A stretch of DNA of 36,322 bases from Bacillota bacterium (GCA_023399355.1 JAEWQC010000253.1:1-36322); one strand, 5' to 3'. Numbered from the stretch's first letter, positions 7,849 to 16,148 are shown. A program made the numbers and translations. The notes: generated by a model from the sequence alone, not told the origin.

Positions 7849-8403
7849 ATGACATCAAATGTGATCAGTTGGAGAGAAGTGATCAAACGAAGAAACAGGA
7901 TAGAAAACGAGGAGAAACCATCCCCTGGCAAATCAATTTACACAGATATCGATGCAGATAATGATGCAGATGAGGATACAAATGCCGATACAGATATCGA
8001 TGCAGGCAATGATACAGATGTCGATACAGATAATGATGCAGATAATGATGCAGATAATGATGCAGAGGAGATTACAAATGTCGATGCAGAAATAGACACA
8101 GAAATAGACACAGAAATAGACGAAGAAATAGACAAAGAAATAGACAAAGAAATAGATACGGAAATAGGTACGGAGGGTAAAGCAAATAGAGATATTGGCA
8201 TGAAAATTGATGCAGGGGGTAAACCAGATGCTGAAGCAGATGATCAATACTTATTAGCCAAGGACAATATTTCTGACAGTGGGAACGAATCATTTGCCGA
8301 AAATAATTTCAGTAATTTTATACAAGGAGCTTATCCATATCACGGAACCAATCAAACGGTCGTATGTCAGGTCATACCCAGTCGGATTGCCTTCTACAAA
8401 TAA
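7849..8403 (+). CDS. Asp/Glu-rich low-complexity repeat protein
   Basis: This is a 184-aa protein. Residues about 28-115 are almost entirely acidic short repeats: first D-A-D-N hexanucleotide-type repeats (gataatgatgcag units), then E-I-D-T/K tetrapeptides. The C-terminus is non-repetitive and ends with YPYHGTNQTVVCQVIPSRIAFYK, which looks like a real folded or binding tail. The start is ATG 7849, with AAGGAG 8 nt upstream; the GTG at 7840 overlaps that site and is unlikely. The function is unknown. Its position between spore-surface genes makes a coat or calcium-binding role imaginable, but the evidence is positional only. Confidence 0.65.
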   Translation: MTSNVISWREVIKRRNRIENEEKPSPGKSIYTDIDADNDADEDTNADTDIDAGNDTDVDTDNDADNDADNDAEEITNVDAEIDTEIDTEIDEEIDKEIDKEIDTEIGTEGKANRDIGMKIDAGGKPDAEADDQYLLAKDNISDSGNESFAENNFSNFIQGAYPYHGTNQTVVCQVIPSRIAFYK

Positions 8404-8510
8404 ACGGTTATTGGGCTTGAGACCGGATTAACAGAGAAGCCCCATAAAAAAATTTACGGCATCGAGCCCTTCTTGACGCAGGCCGCATTTGACACCCCAA
8501 ATAACTAAAT

Positions 8511-8548
8511 GAAAATAGTCCTGTAAATCAGAACTATTTTCAAGTATA
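8511..8548. terminator. Bidirectional terminator between convergent genes
   Basis: A perfect stem TGAAAATAGT/ACTATTTTCA with a ~13-nt loop lies between the plus-strand Asp-rich gene and the minus-strand coiled-coil gene. A/T-rich arms serve both directions. Confidence 0.6.
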
Positions 8549-8559
8549 CCAGTGTGTAC

Positions 8560-9048
8560 TTAAGCCTTTTTCCCTAAACTTCTCAGGTAATCAACAGTGA
8601 TTTGTGAAAAACCGGTCCCGTTCATAACCGGCTTATTGATCTCAGGGACCGGCTTCTTCATATTCACTGTTTTTTTAACCGGTTCGCTGCATTCTATTAC
8701 CGATGTCTGCAAGATAGCTGCGGGTGAGGCATCCGGGACCGCCCGGCCTGCATTTGAAAAACTGACCTGTGATTTATCAGAACCTGTCTGAGCCATCCAT
8801 ACGGTTGTTGCGGGGACTTTCGCCGCCGGACCTGCCTTTAGGGTTTCCAGTTCCTGTTTCAATTTATAGACCTCCTTGGATGACCGATCCTGAACATGCA
8901 ACTGTCTTTCAAGTTCAGCCTCAAGCCTTTCCAGAGCGGCATCCTGACTGTTTACCCGGATTTCGATTTCTCTCAGTGTGTGCCTGATCTCTTCAATCAT
9001 ATTTGCAATAGCTTTTAATGAAGCCGGAAGTGACCTGATTTCCTGCAT
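8560..9048 (-). CDS. Coiled-coil protein of unknown function
   Basis: This is a 162-aa protein. Residues about 10-75 form a strong predicted coiled coil (MIEEIRHTLREIEIRV, LERLEAELERQL, EVYKLKQELETLK). A disordered Ala/Pro/Lys linker follows, then a short conserved-looking C-terminus, FSQITVDYLRSLGKKA. No catalytic motif, membrane segment or signal peptide is visible. The AAAGGA upstream of ATG 9048 is about 11 nt away, so translation may be modest. It lies 138 nt downstream of the DUF6062 gene on the same strand. The layout suggests a scaffold or assembly protein, but nothing in the sequence proves this. Confidence 0.65.
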   Translation of the reverse strand: MQEIRSLPASLKAIANMIEEIRHTLREIEIRVNSQDAALERLEAELERQLHVQDRSSKEVYKLKQELETLKAGPAAKVPATTVWMAQTGSDKSQVSFSNAGRAVPDASPAAILQTSVIECSEPVKKTVNMKKPVPEINKPVMNGTGFSQITVDYLRSLGKKA

Positions 9049-9186
9049 TCTGCTCAGTTTCCTTTATATAACGTCTGCCCATGTTTTATTTGGACAAATG
9101 TTTGCTAAATTCCTTCTTCATTATATTAATCGCCGATGCAAATTGTTCATCCGGAAACGGTATCTTATGCAAGCAAGCTGAGAGAA

Positions 9187-9966
9187 TTATCTCAGGCTGC
9201 TGTAACCCTTCAGTTTCTGGATGCTGCGTGGCAGGGCATCCCTAGAACTGCCCCATGGAGCTTCATTATTGCGGTAGTCGAATTTCTTTGTGAACCAGTC
9301 GAGATCCTTTTCAACCCTGTCCAGATTTTCGACCTGCTGCTGAAGTAAAAGACTCAGAAATATTGCACTTTCCTCGGGCTTCAGGTATTTTACCGACGCT
9401 TGCGCAAGCTGTTTCAGGTGGACAAGGCAGAAACCTTTCCTGCTTTCAAAAAGTTTGCGGAAGTCTTCCTCCCGAAGCCAGAGGTAAAGGATCACATCCA
9501 TATACCTGTCCATGGTATATTTCAGTCTGTCGCACACTGTACAGCTATTTTCAAGTTCTGTGAGCATCTCAAAAAGCCTGGCGGCATGTGCGGAGCCTTC
9601 CTGACCTTTTAACCGGAATTTGCCGGACAGCGCACCCATTAAAGCGTTTGGTGTTTTGCTGCCCTTTACTGCAGCATCGGCTGTTTTACTCAGTTCCCTC
9701 AGTTTCTCAAGCTGTTCCCTCAGATGTGTGTCTGTCTCGAGTGCCAGTCCCAGTCTGTTTTCCTGCCTGTTGTACAGCATTTCAAAATGTCTGCGGCAGA
9801 ACCCCTTTTTATTTGTCTCTATTCTGCTATCCGGTTCCATGAGCGCAGGGCCAAGATAATAATCTGTGTACTCTTTTTCCAGTTTTTCTTCCAGCAGGCA
9901 GACCGAACATTCGCAATCCTGTCCGAATGCATCCGATACCGGTATGGTGTAGATCTTTTCCTTCAT
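9187..9966 (-). CDS. DUF6062 family protein
   Basis: This 259-aa protein opens with KEKIYTIPVSDAFGQDCECSVC, which I recognise as the start of the clostridial DUF6062 family, followed by YYLGPALMEPDSRIETNKKGFC and RRHFEMLYNRQENRLGLAL. CxC/CxxC pairs (CECSVC near the N-terminus, CTVC mid-protein) plus conserved FC..H pairs (GFCRRH, GFCLVH) suggest two metal sites related by internal duplication. The start is ATG 9966, with AGGAGG 6 nt upstream; the ATG at 9972 abuts that site and the frame opens further to 9993. The function is unknown. It is divergent from the glycosylase gene at 10107. Confidence 0.8.
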   Translation of the reverse strand: MKEKIYTIPVSDAFGQDCECSVCLLEEKLEKEYTDYYLGPALMEPDSRIETNKKGFCRRHFEMLYNRQENRLGLALETDTHLREQLEKLRELSKTADAAVKGSKTPNALMGALSGKFRLKGQEGSAHAARLFEMLTELENSCTVCDRLKYTMDRYMDVILYLWLREEDFRKLFESRKGFCLVHLKQLAQASVKYLKPEESAIFLSLLLQQQVENLDRVEKDLDWFTKKFDYRNNEAPWGSSRDALPRSIQKLKGYSSLR

Positions 9967-10106
9967 GGACATCCTCCTGTATTTTCCAGGCACATAAAGA
10001 TTATTTGTGGGAACTACCCAGTTGCTTATCTGTTACAATAGTGATTATAACACCAATGAAATGGAATATATACAGATAAGAGTCCAAATGGATACCGGAG
10101 GATGGA

Positions 10107-10994
10107 ATGAAATTAAGAGGATATGAGTTCAACTTTGATGAATACGGCGTGACCATAGATGGAATAAGGGATTTCGACCCCAACCATACGTTTGGGTGCG
10201 GTCAGTGCTTCCGGTGGCAAAGGGAGGCTGACGGAAGCCATACCGGTGTGGTCCGGGGCAGAGTGGCTAATGTAGTATATACGCCCGGTAAATTGGTTCT
10301 CAACAATGTTTCTACTGAAGACTTTGACCATGTGTGGTTTGATTATTTCGATCTGGGAAGAGATTATGCTGAAATAAAGAAGGCTGTTGCAATAGACGAT
10401 ATCATGCGCAAGGCGGTTGAATTCGGAGGTGGCATCAGGCTGCTGAGGCAGGAACCCTGGGAAACATTGATTTCGTTCATTCTATCGTCCAATAACAGAA
10501 TCCCTCGAATCATGAAAATCATTGAGGATATTTCCAGACTGTATGGCAGCGAATTGAAATTCAGGGGCCGGAATTACCATGCATTTCCTGATGTACAGAG
10601 CCTTGCAGCCTGCAGCCTTGAACAGATTGAGGCCTGCAGGGCGGGATACAGGTGCGGGTACATACAGCGGACAGCAGCCGATATTGCAGCCGGAGTGTTT
10701 GAACTTCAGAAGCTGGCAGGGCTGGATACCGCAGATGCGAGGAATTACCTGCTGCAGCTTCACGGCGTTGGGTCCAAGGTCGCGGATTGCATGCTGCTTT
10801 ACAGTGGCACGAAACAGGATGTGTTTCCTACCGACGTATGGGTCAAACGTGTAATGGAGGAGTTGTATTTCAAGCGTGAGGCCAGTTTCAAGGAAGTTCA
10901 GCAGTTTGCTGCGGAACATTTCGGTGAACACGCCGGCATTGCCCAGCAATATCTTTTCTACTATGCGAGGGAGCATAAAATCGGGGTAAAATAA
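10107..10994 (+). CDS. ogg: 8-oxoguanine DNA glycosylase/AP lyase
   Basis: This 295-aa Ogg1-type base-excision repair enzyme removes 8-oxoguanine. The N-terminal domain carries the substrate-pocket segment TFGCGQCFRWQ (residues about 29-39). The helix-hairpin-helix LHGVGSKVADCMLLYS contains the catalytic lysine (GSK), and the catalytic Asp lies in FPTDVWVKR. SFILSSNNRIPRI is the typical Ogg helix. The length is similar to clostridial Ogg. The ribosome binding site GGAGG is 5 nt before ATG. A possible promoter, TTGCTT-18 nt-TATAAC, lies around 10023-10052. It is transcribed divergently from the DUF6062 gene. Confidence 0.92.
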   Translation: MKLRGYEFNFDEYGVTIDGIRDFDPNHTFGCGQCFRWQREADGSHTGVVRGRVANVVYTPGKLVLNNVSTEDFDHVWFDYFDLGRDYAEIKKAVAIDDIMRKAVEFGGGIRLLRQEPWETLISFILSSNNRIPRIMKIIEDISRLYGSELKFRGRNYHAFPDVQSLAACSLEQIEACRAGYRCGYIQRTAADIAAGVFELQKLAGLDTADARNYLLQLHGVGSKVADCMLLYSGTKQDVFPTDVWVKRVMEELYFKREASFKEVQQFAAEHFGEHAGIAQQYLFYYAREHKIGVK

Positions 10995-11097
10995 GCTACC
11001 GGTACAAGGCCGGATCTGTTTGCAAACTATTGTGTTATCGTCACAATGTGTGCCTGCTTCCAATAAAATAGACTATAATTTATTGGAGTGTGAGCAT

Positions 11098-11355
11098 ATG
11101 GATGGTATTGCGATATTGGATTCAGGCAATTATGCGTTGAAGTTGTGCGGTATTCTGGAGAGAAAGGACTATTTCTTTGAAGTCGTATCAACCCCCTGCC
11201 AGATTGCAAAAAATGGATGCAGCTATTGTTTGAAGTTCCCGATGGAATTCAGGGACATGATATTGAAGGAGGCGCATTTGAGTAATATAGCGGTTCGGGA
11301 AATATATAGTGTGGAACGGCAGCTTACCAAAAACAAATATACAAAAGTATATTGA
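11098..11355 (+). CDS. DUF3343 domain protein (putative Se/S carrier-like)
   Basis: This is an 85-aa protein. ILDSGNYALKLCGILERKDYF, then VVSTPCQIAKNGCSYCLKFP, matches the DUF3343 layout (a short ligand-binding beta-alpha fold with a Cys in 'P-C-I...GC...F'). It is paralogous to the gene at 4329-4592. The start is ATG 11098, with GGAG 9 nt upstream. The longer frame (to 11020) crosses the intergenic region after ogg and has no supporting site. A TATAAT box lies about 25 nt upstream, but its -35 is poor. It follows the glycosylase by 103 nt. Biochemical function is unknown. Confidence 0.75.
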   Translation: MDGIAILDSGNYALKLCGILERKDYFFEVVSTPCQIAKNGCSYCLKFPMEFRDMILKEAHLSNIAVREIYSVERQLTKNKYTKVY

Positions 11356-11482
11356 ATGGATCGTACATAGCTGTTTTCCTGAATGTTCCTGAGAATGTGA
11401 CACGTTCATTTGATTGGTGCAGAGAATCGAAGGCAGAATGATTTATAGTGTGCTTTAGGGCTTTAATTACGTTTAGGGTTCG
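11356..11482. other. Short intergenic stretch
   Basis: Nothing recognisable lies between the DUF3343 stop and the RNA promoter. Confidence 0.4.
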
Positions 11483-11511
11483 TTGTTAATCCCGTTCAAC
11501 GGTGATATAAT
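11483..11511 (+). promoter_or_regulatory. Sigma-A promoter of candidate ncRNA
   Basis: TTGTTA at 11483-11488, exactly 17 nt, then TATAAT at 11506-11511. A start site is expected near 11518. No protein-coding ORF follows, so the promoter points to an RNA gene. Confidence 0.75.
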
Positions 11512-11516
11512 CTATC

Positions 11517-11842
11517 TACAGAAAGGCGATGCAATCCAAGGATTGAATCGTAACAGCAAGTAGGCGCACAGCCTTTGAAAACTGAATAGTTACGACCTGA
11601 AATGCTCGGATAAACCTATAATTTTGAACCTACATTTGACATAAGGGAGTCTGGCGTTTGGTAGATTATATCAGGCCACAAGTTAATTCCGACACACGGC
11701 TTGAACGTGTGCTACGGCAGTGGAAGATCGCAGCTACCGGCAGGACACCCACCTAGCTCTGGGCTAGGTGTCAAAATATAGGCGAACGGCTTTTCGGGTT
11801 TTAAATTTTAGAGGACATGTCTTTGAGGCAGTCCTCTTTTTC
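11517..11842 (+). ncRNA. Candidate structured noncoding RNA (~325 nt), family not recognised
   Basis: This transcription unit lies between a near-consensus sigma-A promoter and an intrinsic terminator and contains no credible ORF. Visible pairings include a 5' hairpin (CGAT-CAATC / GATTG-ATCG), TCGTAAC (11548-11554)/GTTACGA, a nested arm CCAC-CCG-ACACG / CGTGT-CGG-GTGG, and ACCTAGC/GCTAGGT. It shares GGCGAT, then 22-23 nt, then ACAGCAAGTAG(G/A)CGC with a second locus at 28272-28315. It does not show the conserved cores of tmRNA, RNase P RNA or SRP RNA. 6S RNA or another clostridial ncRNA class cannot be excluded by eye. Confidence 0.6.
11810..11841 (+). terminator. Intrinsic terminator of candidate ncRNA
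   Basis: The stem AGAGGAC/GTCCTCT, with a ~14-nt apical part, is followed by a T-run. Confidence 0.8.
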
Positions 11843-12032
11843 TTACATGAATAATGAATGTTCTTCTTAACAGAGCGATTATTTTATCTGAACCAGAGGC
11901 GGTAATATCCAGGAACATGTGTGATGTCCCCCTTCTGGAATGAATCTGGAGACTATTAAAATTGTAACTTTTAGCACCTTTACAAGATATACATAGAAGC
12001 TTATAATGAGGAAAAATATGACATGCGCCTCA

Positions 12033-12139
12033 GACGCATAGGTGAACAGCAAGCTTAGCTTGCGACCGGACTCGTTGAAACACAGCAGCAGTAAGAAAAT
12101 GATTCTGCAACCGAAACATTTTCTATGAACCGATGCGTT
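12033..12139. repeat. Dispersed ~110-nt element, copy A
   Basis: Similar to 27958-28094. Shared blocks are an AAGCT-rich hairpin, CTCGT(T)GAAACACAGCA, TAAGAAAATG, and an ending GATGCGTTA. The ends GACGCATaGGT and the reverse complement of ACCGATGCGTT form a near-perfect ~10-bp terminal inverted repeat. The element could be a MITE-like insertion or a structured leader upstream of the SLH-TraB gene. The 11.84-12.29 kb gap holds nothing else recognisable. Confidence 0.6.
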
Positions 12140-12296
12140 ATAATAACAAGAAAATAAAAGCTTTAAAATAGGATATTTACAATTAGACATAAAAATGTGG
12201 ATATATGCGAAGGCAAGACATTTCATTTCAAAAAGACGTATATGAAATATCATATGTCGTGTATGAGTTTTTAAAAGATGGGGGAATTATGATCGA

Positions 12297-13778
12297 ATGA
12301 AAAGAATAACTAAAATTACAGCAGTACTTGTGGTACTCATCCTGGCAGTAACCCTTCAAACAGGTGTATTTGCGCAAGAGCAGCAGACCCAAGCCCAAGC
12401 AACAACACCTATTGAACAACCGGACAATTGGGCGTTTGACGGGGTCAACTGGTCGGCAATCTATGGACTTGCGCGGCAGGATATGTTTGCGAAATATGCT
12501 GCGAAAGCGAACCGGGAAGAATTATATGCTGTCGGCGACAACCTTTATGAAAGGTTAACGGGCAAAACAATTGCACCGGTAAAACAGAATCCGTTTACTG
12601 ACACTGACAAACCTTCGGTATTGGTCGCATATGCAATTGGGATTTTGTCGGGCGAAGGCAAATTTGAACCGGCTAAAGAAGCAACAAGGCTGGAAATGGT
12701 TACAGTACTCTATAATACTCTGAAAGCGGCAAATGCAGGATTGAAGTTTGATTCGACTGTTGCACTGACCGCTGCTGATGCAGGAGAAATTCCGGCTGCT
12801 TCACTGGAGGCGGTAAAATATTCGGTTGCCAAAGGCCTTCTTAAAGGCGTGGGTAACAATACTCTTGGGTTAGCTGCTTCCTGCAGCCGGCAGGAACTGA
12901 TGGTTTTTGCAAAAAGAGCCTATGAGCTTGCCGTATATGAAACCGGGAACGATTCTAAAGGCCTGATGTGGAAAGCAAGCGATGAGGATAGTACGGTTTA
13001 TCTGCTCGGATCTGTTCATGTAGCAAATCCGTCCATATATCCGCTTTCCAAGGCAATGCTCAATGCATATGAAAAATCGGATGCGTTGGTAGTTGAGGCG
13101 GATATTGCGAATCAGAATGATGGGATCAAATACATGCAGCAGAAGATGATGCTTACCGGCAGCGATACACTGGACAAATATGTGTCGAAGGAAGTGTATG
13201 ACCGGTTTGTCGAAGCAATAAAACCACTGGGCCTGAAACCGGAAGTGTATAATAAACTCAAGCCGTGGTATGCCGCCATACTGGTGCAGAATGTACAGAT
13301 AGCACAGGACTCATATAGTGCCAACCTGGGCATAGATTTGTATTTTACGGCGAAAGCAACCGGAAAGAAGCCAATCATAGAGATCGAGGGATTGAAATTC
13401 CAGGTGGATATGTTTGATTCGTTTTCAAAAGAGCTTCAGGAACAGTACCTGGCAGCAACGCTCACACCTGATAAGAGCAGCCAGCAGCAACAGTCCGATC
13501 TTATCGCTGCCATCATGAAAGCCTGGAAATCAGGGGATGCTGCAGTAGCGGAGAAATTACTGGCGGCAGAAGATGATGGTTCCGTCGAGGCAAAGGAACT
13601 GAATGAAAAATTATGGACAGCGAGAGACAATAATATGTACCAAAAGATAAAAACATACCTTGCCGACCCGGCAAAGAAGACCTACTTTATTGTAGTCGGC
13701 GCAGGGCATATGGAAGGGAAAGACGGTATTGTCACTCAATTGGAGAGCAATGGATTTGATGTGGAACAGGTAAAGTAA
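12297..13778 (+). CDS. Exported SLH-domain TraB/GumN family protein
   Basis: This is a 493-aa protein. Residues 1-26 are a signal peptide (KRITK, hydrophobic core, cleavage near VFA-Q). Residues about 36-215 contain S-layer homology-like repeats (PFTDTDKPSVLVAYAIGILS, GEGKFEPAKEATRLEMV). Residues about 217-490 are a TraB/GumN (PF01963-like) domain with LLGSVHVANPSIYPL, DALVVEADI, a conserved IEIEGLKFQ region and a C-terminal VVGAGHMEGKDGIV. TraB/Tiki-type proteins are proposed metalloproteases using the two Gx(H) motifs and Glu, which are present here. The SLH part should hold the protein at the cell wall surface. The ribosome binding site GGGGGA is 11 nt from ATG. A strong terminator follows. 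Confidence 0.85.
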   Translation: MKRITKITAVLVVLILAVTLQTGVFAQEQQTQAQATTPIEQPDNWAFDGVNWSAIYGLARQDMFAKYAAKANREELYAVGDNLYERLTGKTIAPVKQNPFTDTDKPSVLVAYAIGILSGEGKFEPAKEATRLEMVTVLYNTLKAANAGLKFDSTVALTAADAGEIPAASLEAVKYSVAKGLLKGVGNNTLGLAASCSRQELMVFAKRAYELAVYETGNDSKGLMWKASDEDSTVYLLGSVHVANPSIYPLSKAMLNAYEKSDALVVEADIANQNDGIKYMQQKMMLTGSDTLDKYVSKEVYDRFVEAIKPLGLKPEVYNKLKPWYAAILVQNVQIAQDSYSANLGIDLYFTAKATGKKPIIEIEGLKFQVDMFDSFSKELQEQYLAATLTPDKSSQQQQSDLIAAIMKAWKSGDAAVAEKLLAAEDDGSVEAKELNEKLWTARDNNMYQKIKTYLADPAKKTYFIVVGAGHMEGKDGIVTQLESNGFDVEQVK

Positions 13779-13812
13779 CTCTGAAATATAGGTGATTTAT
13801 TCGTGAAAAAGA

Positions 13813-13842
13813 GACTTGTCTTTCAGAAAGTGCTCTTTTTTC
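13813..13842 (+). terminator. Terminator of the SLH-TraB gene
   Basis: AAAAAGAG-ACTT pairs with AAGT-CTCTTTTTT, including a T6 tail. Confidence 0.75.
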
Positions 13843-13894
13843 GGTAAGTTTTTGCTTTGAGTTACTATTGAAGGAGGAGAAGGGAGATTATATC

Positions 13895-14141
13895 ATGACT
13901 AATAGAAAAAAAGCATACTTATTTATTACGTTGTTATTTTTTTTACAACGATTTGAGGTATAGTTTTACACAAGTAAAGGAATATGAACTAACTGTCAGA
14001 AAAACATTTTTATTTTATTTGTCTAATGATAAAACATACGAGATGATTTTTACATATTACCAAAAAGAGCAACAGATTGAAGAATTGGTTAATTTGCTTG
14101 AATTGAATAGAATTAAAAAAATAACCAATGTTGCCTCATAA
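13895..14141 (+). pseudogene. Small membrane-anchored ORF with frameshift at a T8 run
   Basis: A good ribosome binding site (GGGAG 8 nt upstream) precedes ATG 13895. The frame starts MTNRKKAYLFITLLFF and hits a stop after 22 codons. Removing one T from the eight-T run near 13937-13944 joins it to the overlapping +1 frame, which continues (YNDLRYSFTQVKEYELT...) to the stop at 14141. That would give a coherent ~81-aa protein with an N-terminal hydrophobic segment. The interruption may be a mutation, a sequencing error, or slippage-based switching. Function unknown. Confidence 0.5.
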
Positions 14142-14211
14142 GGTAAGACAAATTTATAATATTATTGTACCTGACAGCTACGCTTCACCAGACAAGAGCA
14201 GCCGGGATTTT

Positions 14212-15954
14212 TCACCCCTCCTTCCATTCATCAGGCTCTTCCCACTCTTCCCATTCCTTGAGCTTGTCGGGATCAAGTGAAGCGAGTGGCGGTTTTTCGG
14301 CGGGCTTTCCTGTTTTGGGGACTTCCTGCCTTTTTTCTGATTTTGCGCTTTCATCCGGAACGGGCTCATTTTGCTCATGCAATTCAGGTGCTGCAAGTGC
14401 TGTATCCGGCCTTTTTATTTCCTTGAGTGCCTTTATTTCACTACTCAATTCATCAAGCCTGCTGTTTGTTTTTTTGGCCTGGTTCAGTTGGCTTTCAAGC
14501 ATGTTCAGGCGGATGGAGTATTTCGCAAGCTCCTTGTTGAACTGGTCATATGCATTTGTCAGTTTTGCCAATTCTTCTTTTGTGGCGGAGGAGCCTTCTC
14601 TTACTTCGTCCATTCTGTGCTGCAGTTGCTTGAAGGCATCCAGCATGAGATTCTTGAGATCATTTCCGGAGGATGCGGATGAACCGTGGAATACGGAAGA
14701 AGCAGGTGAGCTGGAAGCGGCGTAGGAGCCATAACGGGTTGATGAGCCTGAGTGGTTGATTCCTCTTCGGTTTCCTCCGGAAAGTGGAGAACTGTCCCCG
14801 GACCGTGAATTGCCGTCCGAATGGGAGCTGTCACCAACACCATCGCCATCGGCGATCTCTTCAGAAATGCCGAAAAGTTGAGAAATGTCCCCTGTGCTTT
14901 CACTGGTGCCAAAGGCAAGCTTCATGCCATTTGAAAGAGTTCCGGGGTAAATTGCGGGCTGAAGCAGTGGCATGTCTTTTCCTTCCGGTAGGCTTGTTCG
15001 GGAAGCGGGACTGTTGGATTTATAACATAGGCACTGAAGTTGTTTCCCTGCGGAGAAATCGAGCCGTGCAGGCTTGCCCCAGCTATTTCCGGCCAGCGAT
15101 GAAGTATTATAATAGATGGTCTCTTCTCTGACCCAATACACTGTGATATTGCCGTTTTCCAGCAGGATGGAGGAATTTTCGAAGGAATGGACAGACGAAT
15201 GTACGACTTCCTCCGTTGACCATAAATTTCTGTCCGGGGTTTTCTGTTGGTAAACCATTTCAAAGAACCTGGGTGCCCGTCTTTGATAACACAAATGGAG
15301 GATACCGCTGTCATCTATCACGACATGTGGATATTCACAGTTTCCGGCATATTTCGTGATGGGGGTGAATTCACTCCAGCTTTTCAACGTGCTGCTGAGT
15401 TTCTTGTATCCGAGCTGCAGATATTTTCCATCATAGGACTGATAAAAAGCGTAGATGCTTTGTGCTTTGTCGTAGCAAACCATACAGGGCAGGTTGCTGC
15501 CGGATACATAATCGATCACCCTCGGATTGCTGATCTTATTATTGCTCAGGACCTGATAGGCAAGCATGAAGGAATTCTCATGCTGAAGTACATAGAAAAA
15601 ATGTGTACTGTTTTTGAAGGGTGCTATAAATAGTTGCTTGTTGTAGACTGCCGGAGTTTTTGAGCTCAGTACGGGCACACTTTTTATGGATTGTCCGTCC
15701 AGCCTTGAATAATGGATATTCCCGGCATTATCCTGAAAAACCAGATGGAAGGTATCTTCCTGATCCATATCCGCATAAAAATAAGGAGTTGCGTTTTTAT
15801 AAAACACGGACCCATTGCTCCATGTACCGCGCTTGGTAAGCGAGCTACAGCAAAGATTCTGCCTTGAATCGCAGTAGAAATTCCAGAGTTCACCGGTGGA
15901 CTGTTTGAATAGGTATTGCCTGTTATGAAAATTGAACATCCTCTTCACCCGCAT
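14212..15954 (-). CDS. Propeller-like protein with C-terminal coiled coil
   Basis: This is a 580-aa protein of unknown function. Residues 1 to about 300 consist of repeated ~50-residue beta-rich units containing W-G/S, Y-Y and 'ILHLCYQ/LVFQ' strands (FYADMDQEDTFHLVFQ, VVIDDSGILHLCYQR, ILLENGNITVYWV), resembling sialidase/propeller blades. A Ser/Gly-rich linker follows (about 345-425). Residues about 430-510 form a coiled coil (LDAFKQLQHRMDEV, LNMLESQLNQAK), and the tail is Pro/Glu/Trp-rich (EWEEWEEPDEWKEG). There is no signal peptide. The ATG at 15954 lacks a clear ribosome binding site; the ATG at 15939 (GGGTG upstream) is an alternative. It is divergent from a spore-surface gene and has a near-sigma-K promoter, so a spore coat role is likely but unproven. 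Confidence 0.75.
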   Translation of the reverse strand: MRVKRMFNFHNRQYLFKQSTGELWNFYCDSRQNLCCSSLTKRGTWSNGSVFYKNATPYFYADMDQEDTFHLVFQDNAGNIHYSRLDGQSIKSVPVLSSKTPAVYNKQLFIAPFKNSTHFFYVLQHENSFMLAYQVLSNNKISNPRVIDYVSGSNLPCMVCYDKAQSIYAFYQSYDGKYLQLGYKKLSSTLKSWSEFTPITKYAGNCEYPHVVIDDSGILHLCYQRRAPRFFEMVYQQKTPDRNLWSTEEVVHSSVHSFENSSILLENGNITVYWVREETIYYNTSSLAGNSWGKPARLDFSAGKQLQCLCYKSNSPASRTSLPEGKDMPLLQPAIYPGTLSNGMKLAFGTSESTGDISQLFGISEEIADGDGVGDSSHSDGNSRSGDSSPLSGGNRRGINHSGSSTRYGSYAASSSPASSVFHGSSASSGNDLKNLMLDAFKQLQHRMDEVREGSSATKEELAKLTNAYDQFNKELAKYSIRLNMLESQLNQAKKTNSRLDELSSEIKALKEIKRPDTALAAPELHEQNEPVPDESAKSEKRQEVPKTGKPAEKPPLASLDPDKLKEWEEWEEPDEWKEG

Positions 15955-16003
15955 TCTATCTGACTTGCAGTGATAAGCTGCACCCGCAGTACTAATTCGA
16001 CCA

Positions 16004-16030
16004 TATTATGTATATGATGTTTCCTGGTGC
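16004..16030 (-). promoter_or_regulatory. Candidate sigma-K-like promoter for the propeller gene
   Basis: On the minus strand AC, 16 nt, then CATAATATG, one mismatch from CATANNNTA. Confidence 0.4.
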
Positions 16031-16070
16031 GTTTATCACTGATACATAATAATGATCCGATAATATATCA

Positions 16071-16097
16071 CAAAAATTTAAGTGAAACATATTATGA
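16071..16097 (+). promoter_or_regulatory. Candidate sigma-K-like promoter for the 16149 gene
   Basis: AC, 16 nt, then CATATTATG, one mismatch from the sigma-K -10 consensus, about 50 nt before the start codon. Confidence 0.4.
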
Positions 16098-16148
16098 AAA
16101 TGAGAGGGAAATCAAATTGTATAGCTTAAACTGAAGGGGGATTTAAAT

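Noticed and set aside
11517..11842. tmRNA, RNase P RNA or SRP RNA
   Set aside because: The conserved cores of these RNAs and a tRNA-like 3' end are not visible; 6S RNA could not be ruled in or out.
11879..12253. 124-codon minus-strand ORF over copy A of the dispersed element
   Set aside because: No ribosome binding site. The matching frame over copy B shows only the residual similarity expected from the DNA repeat itself.
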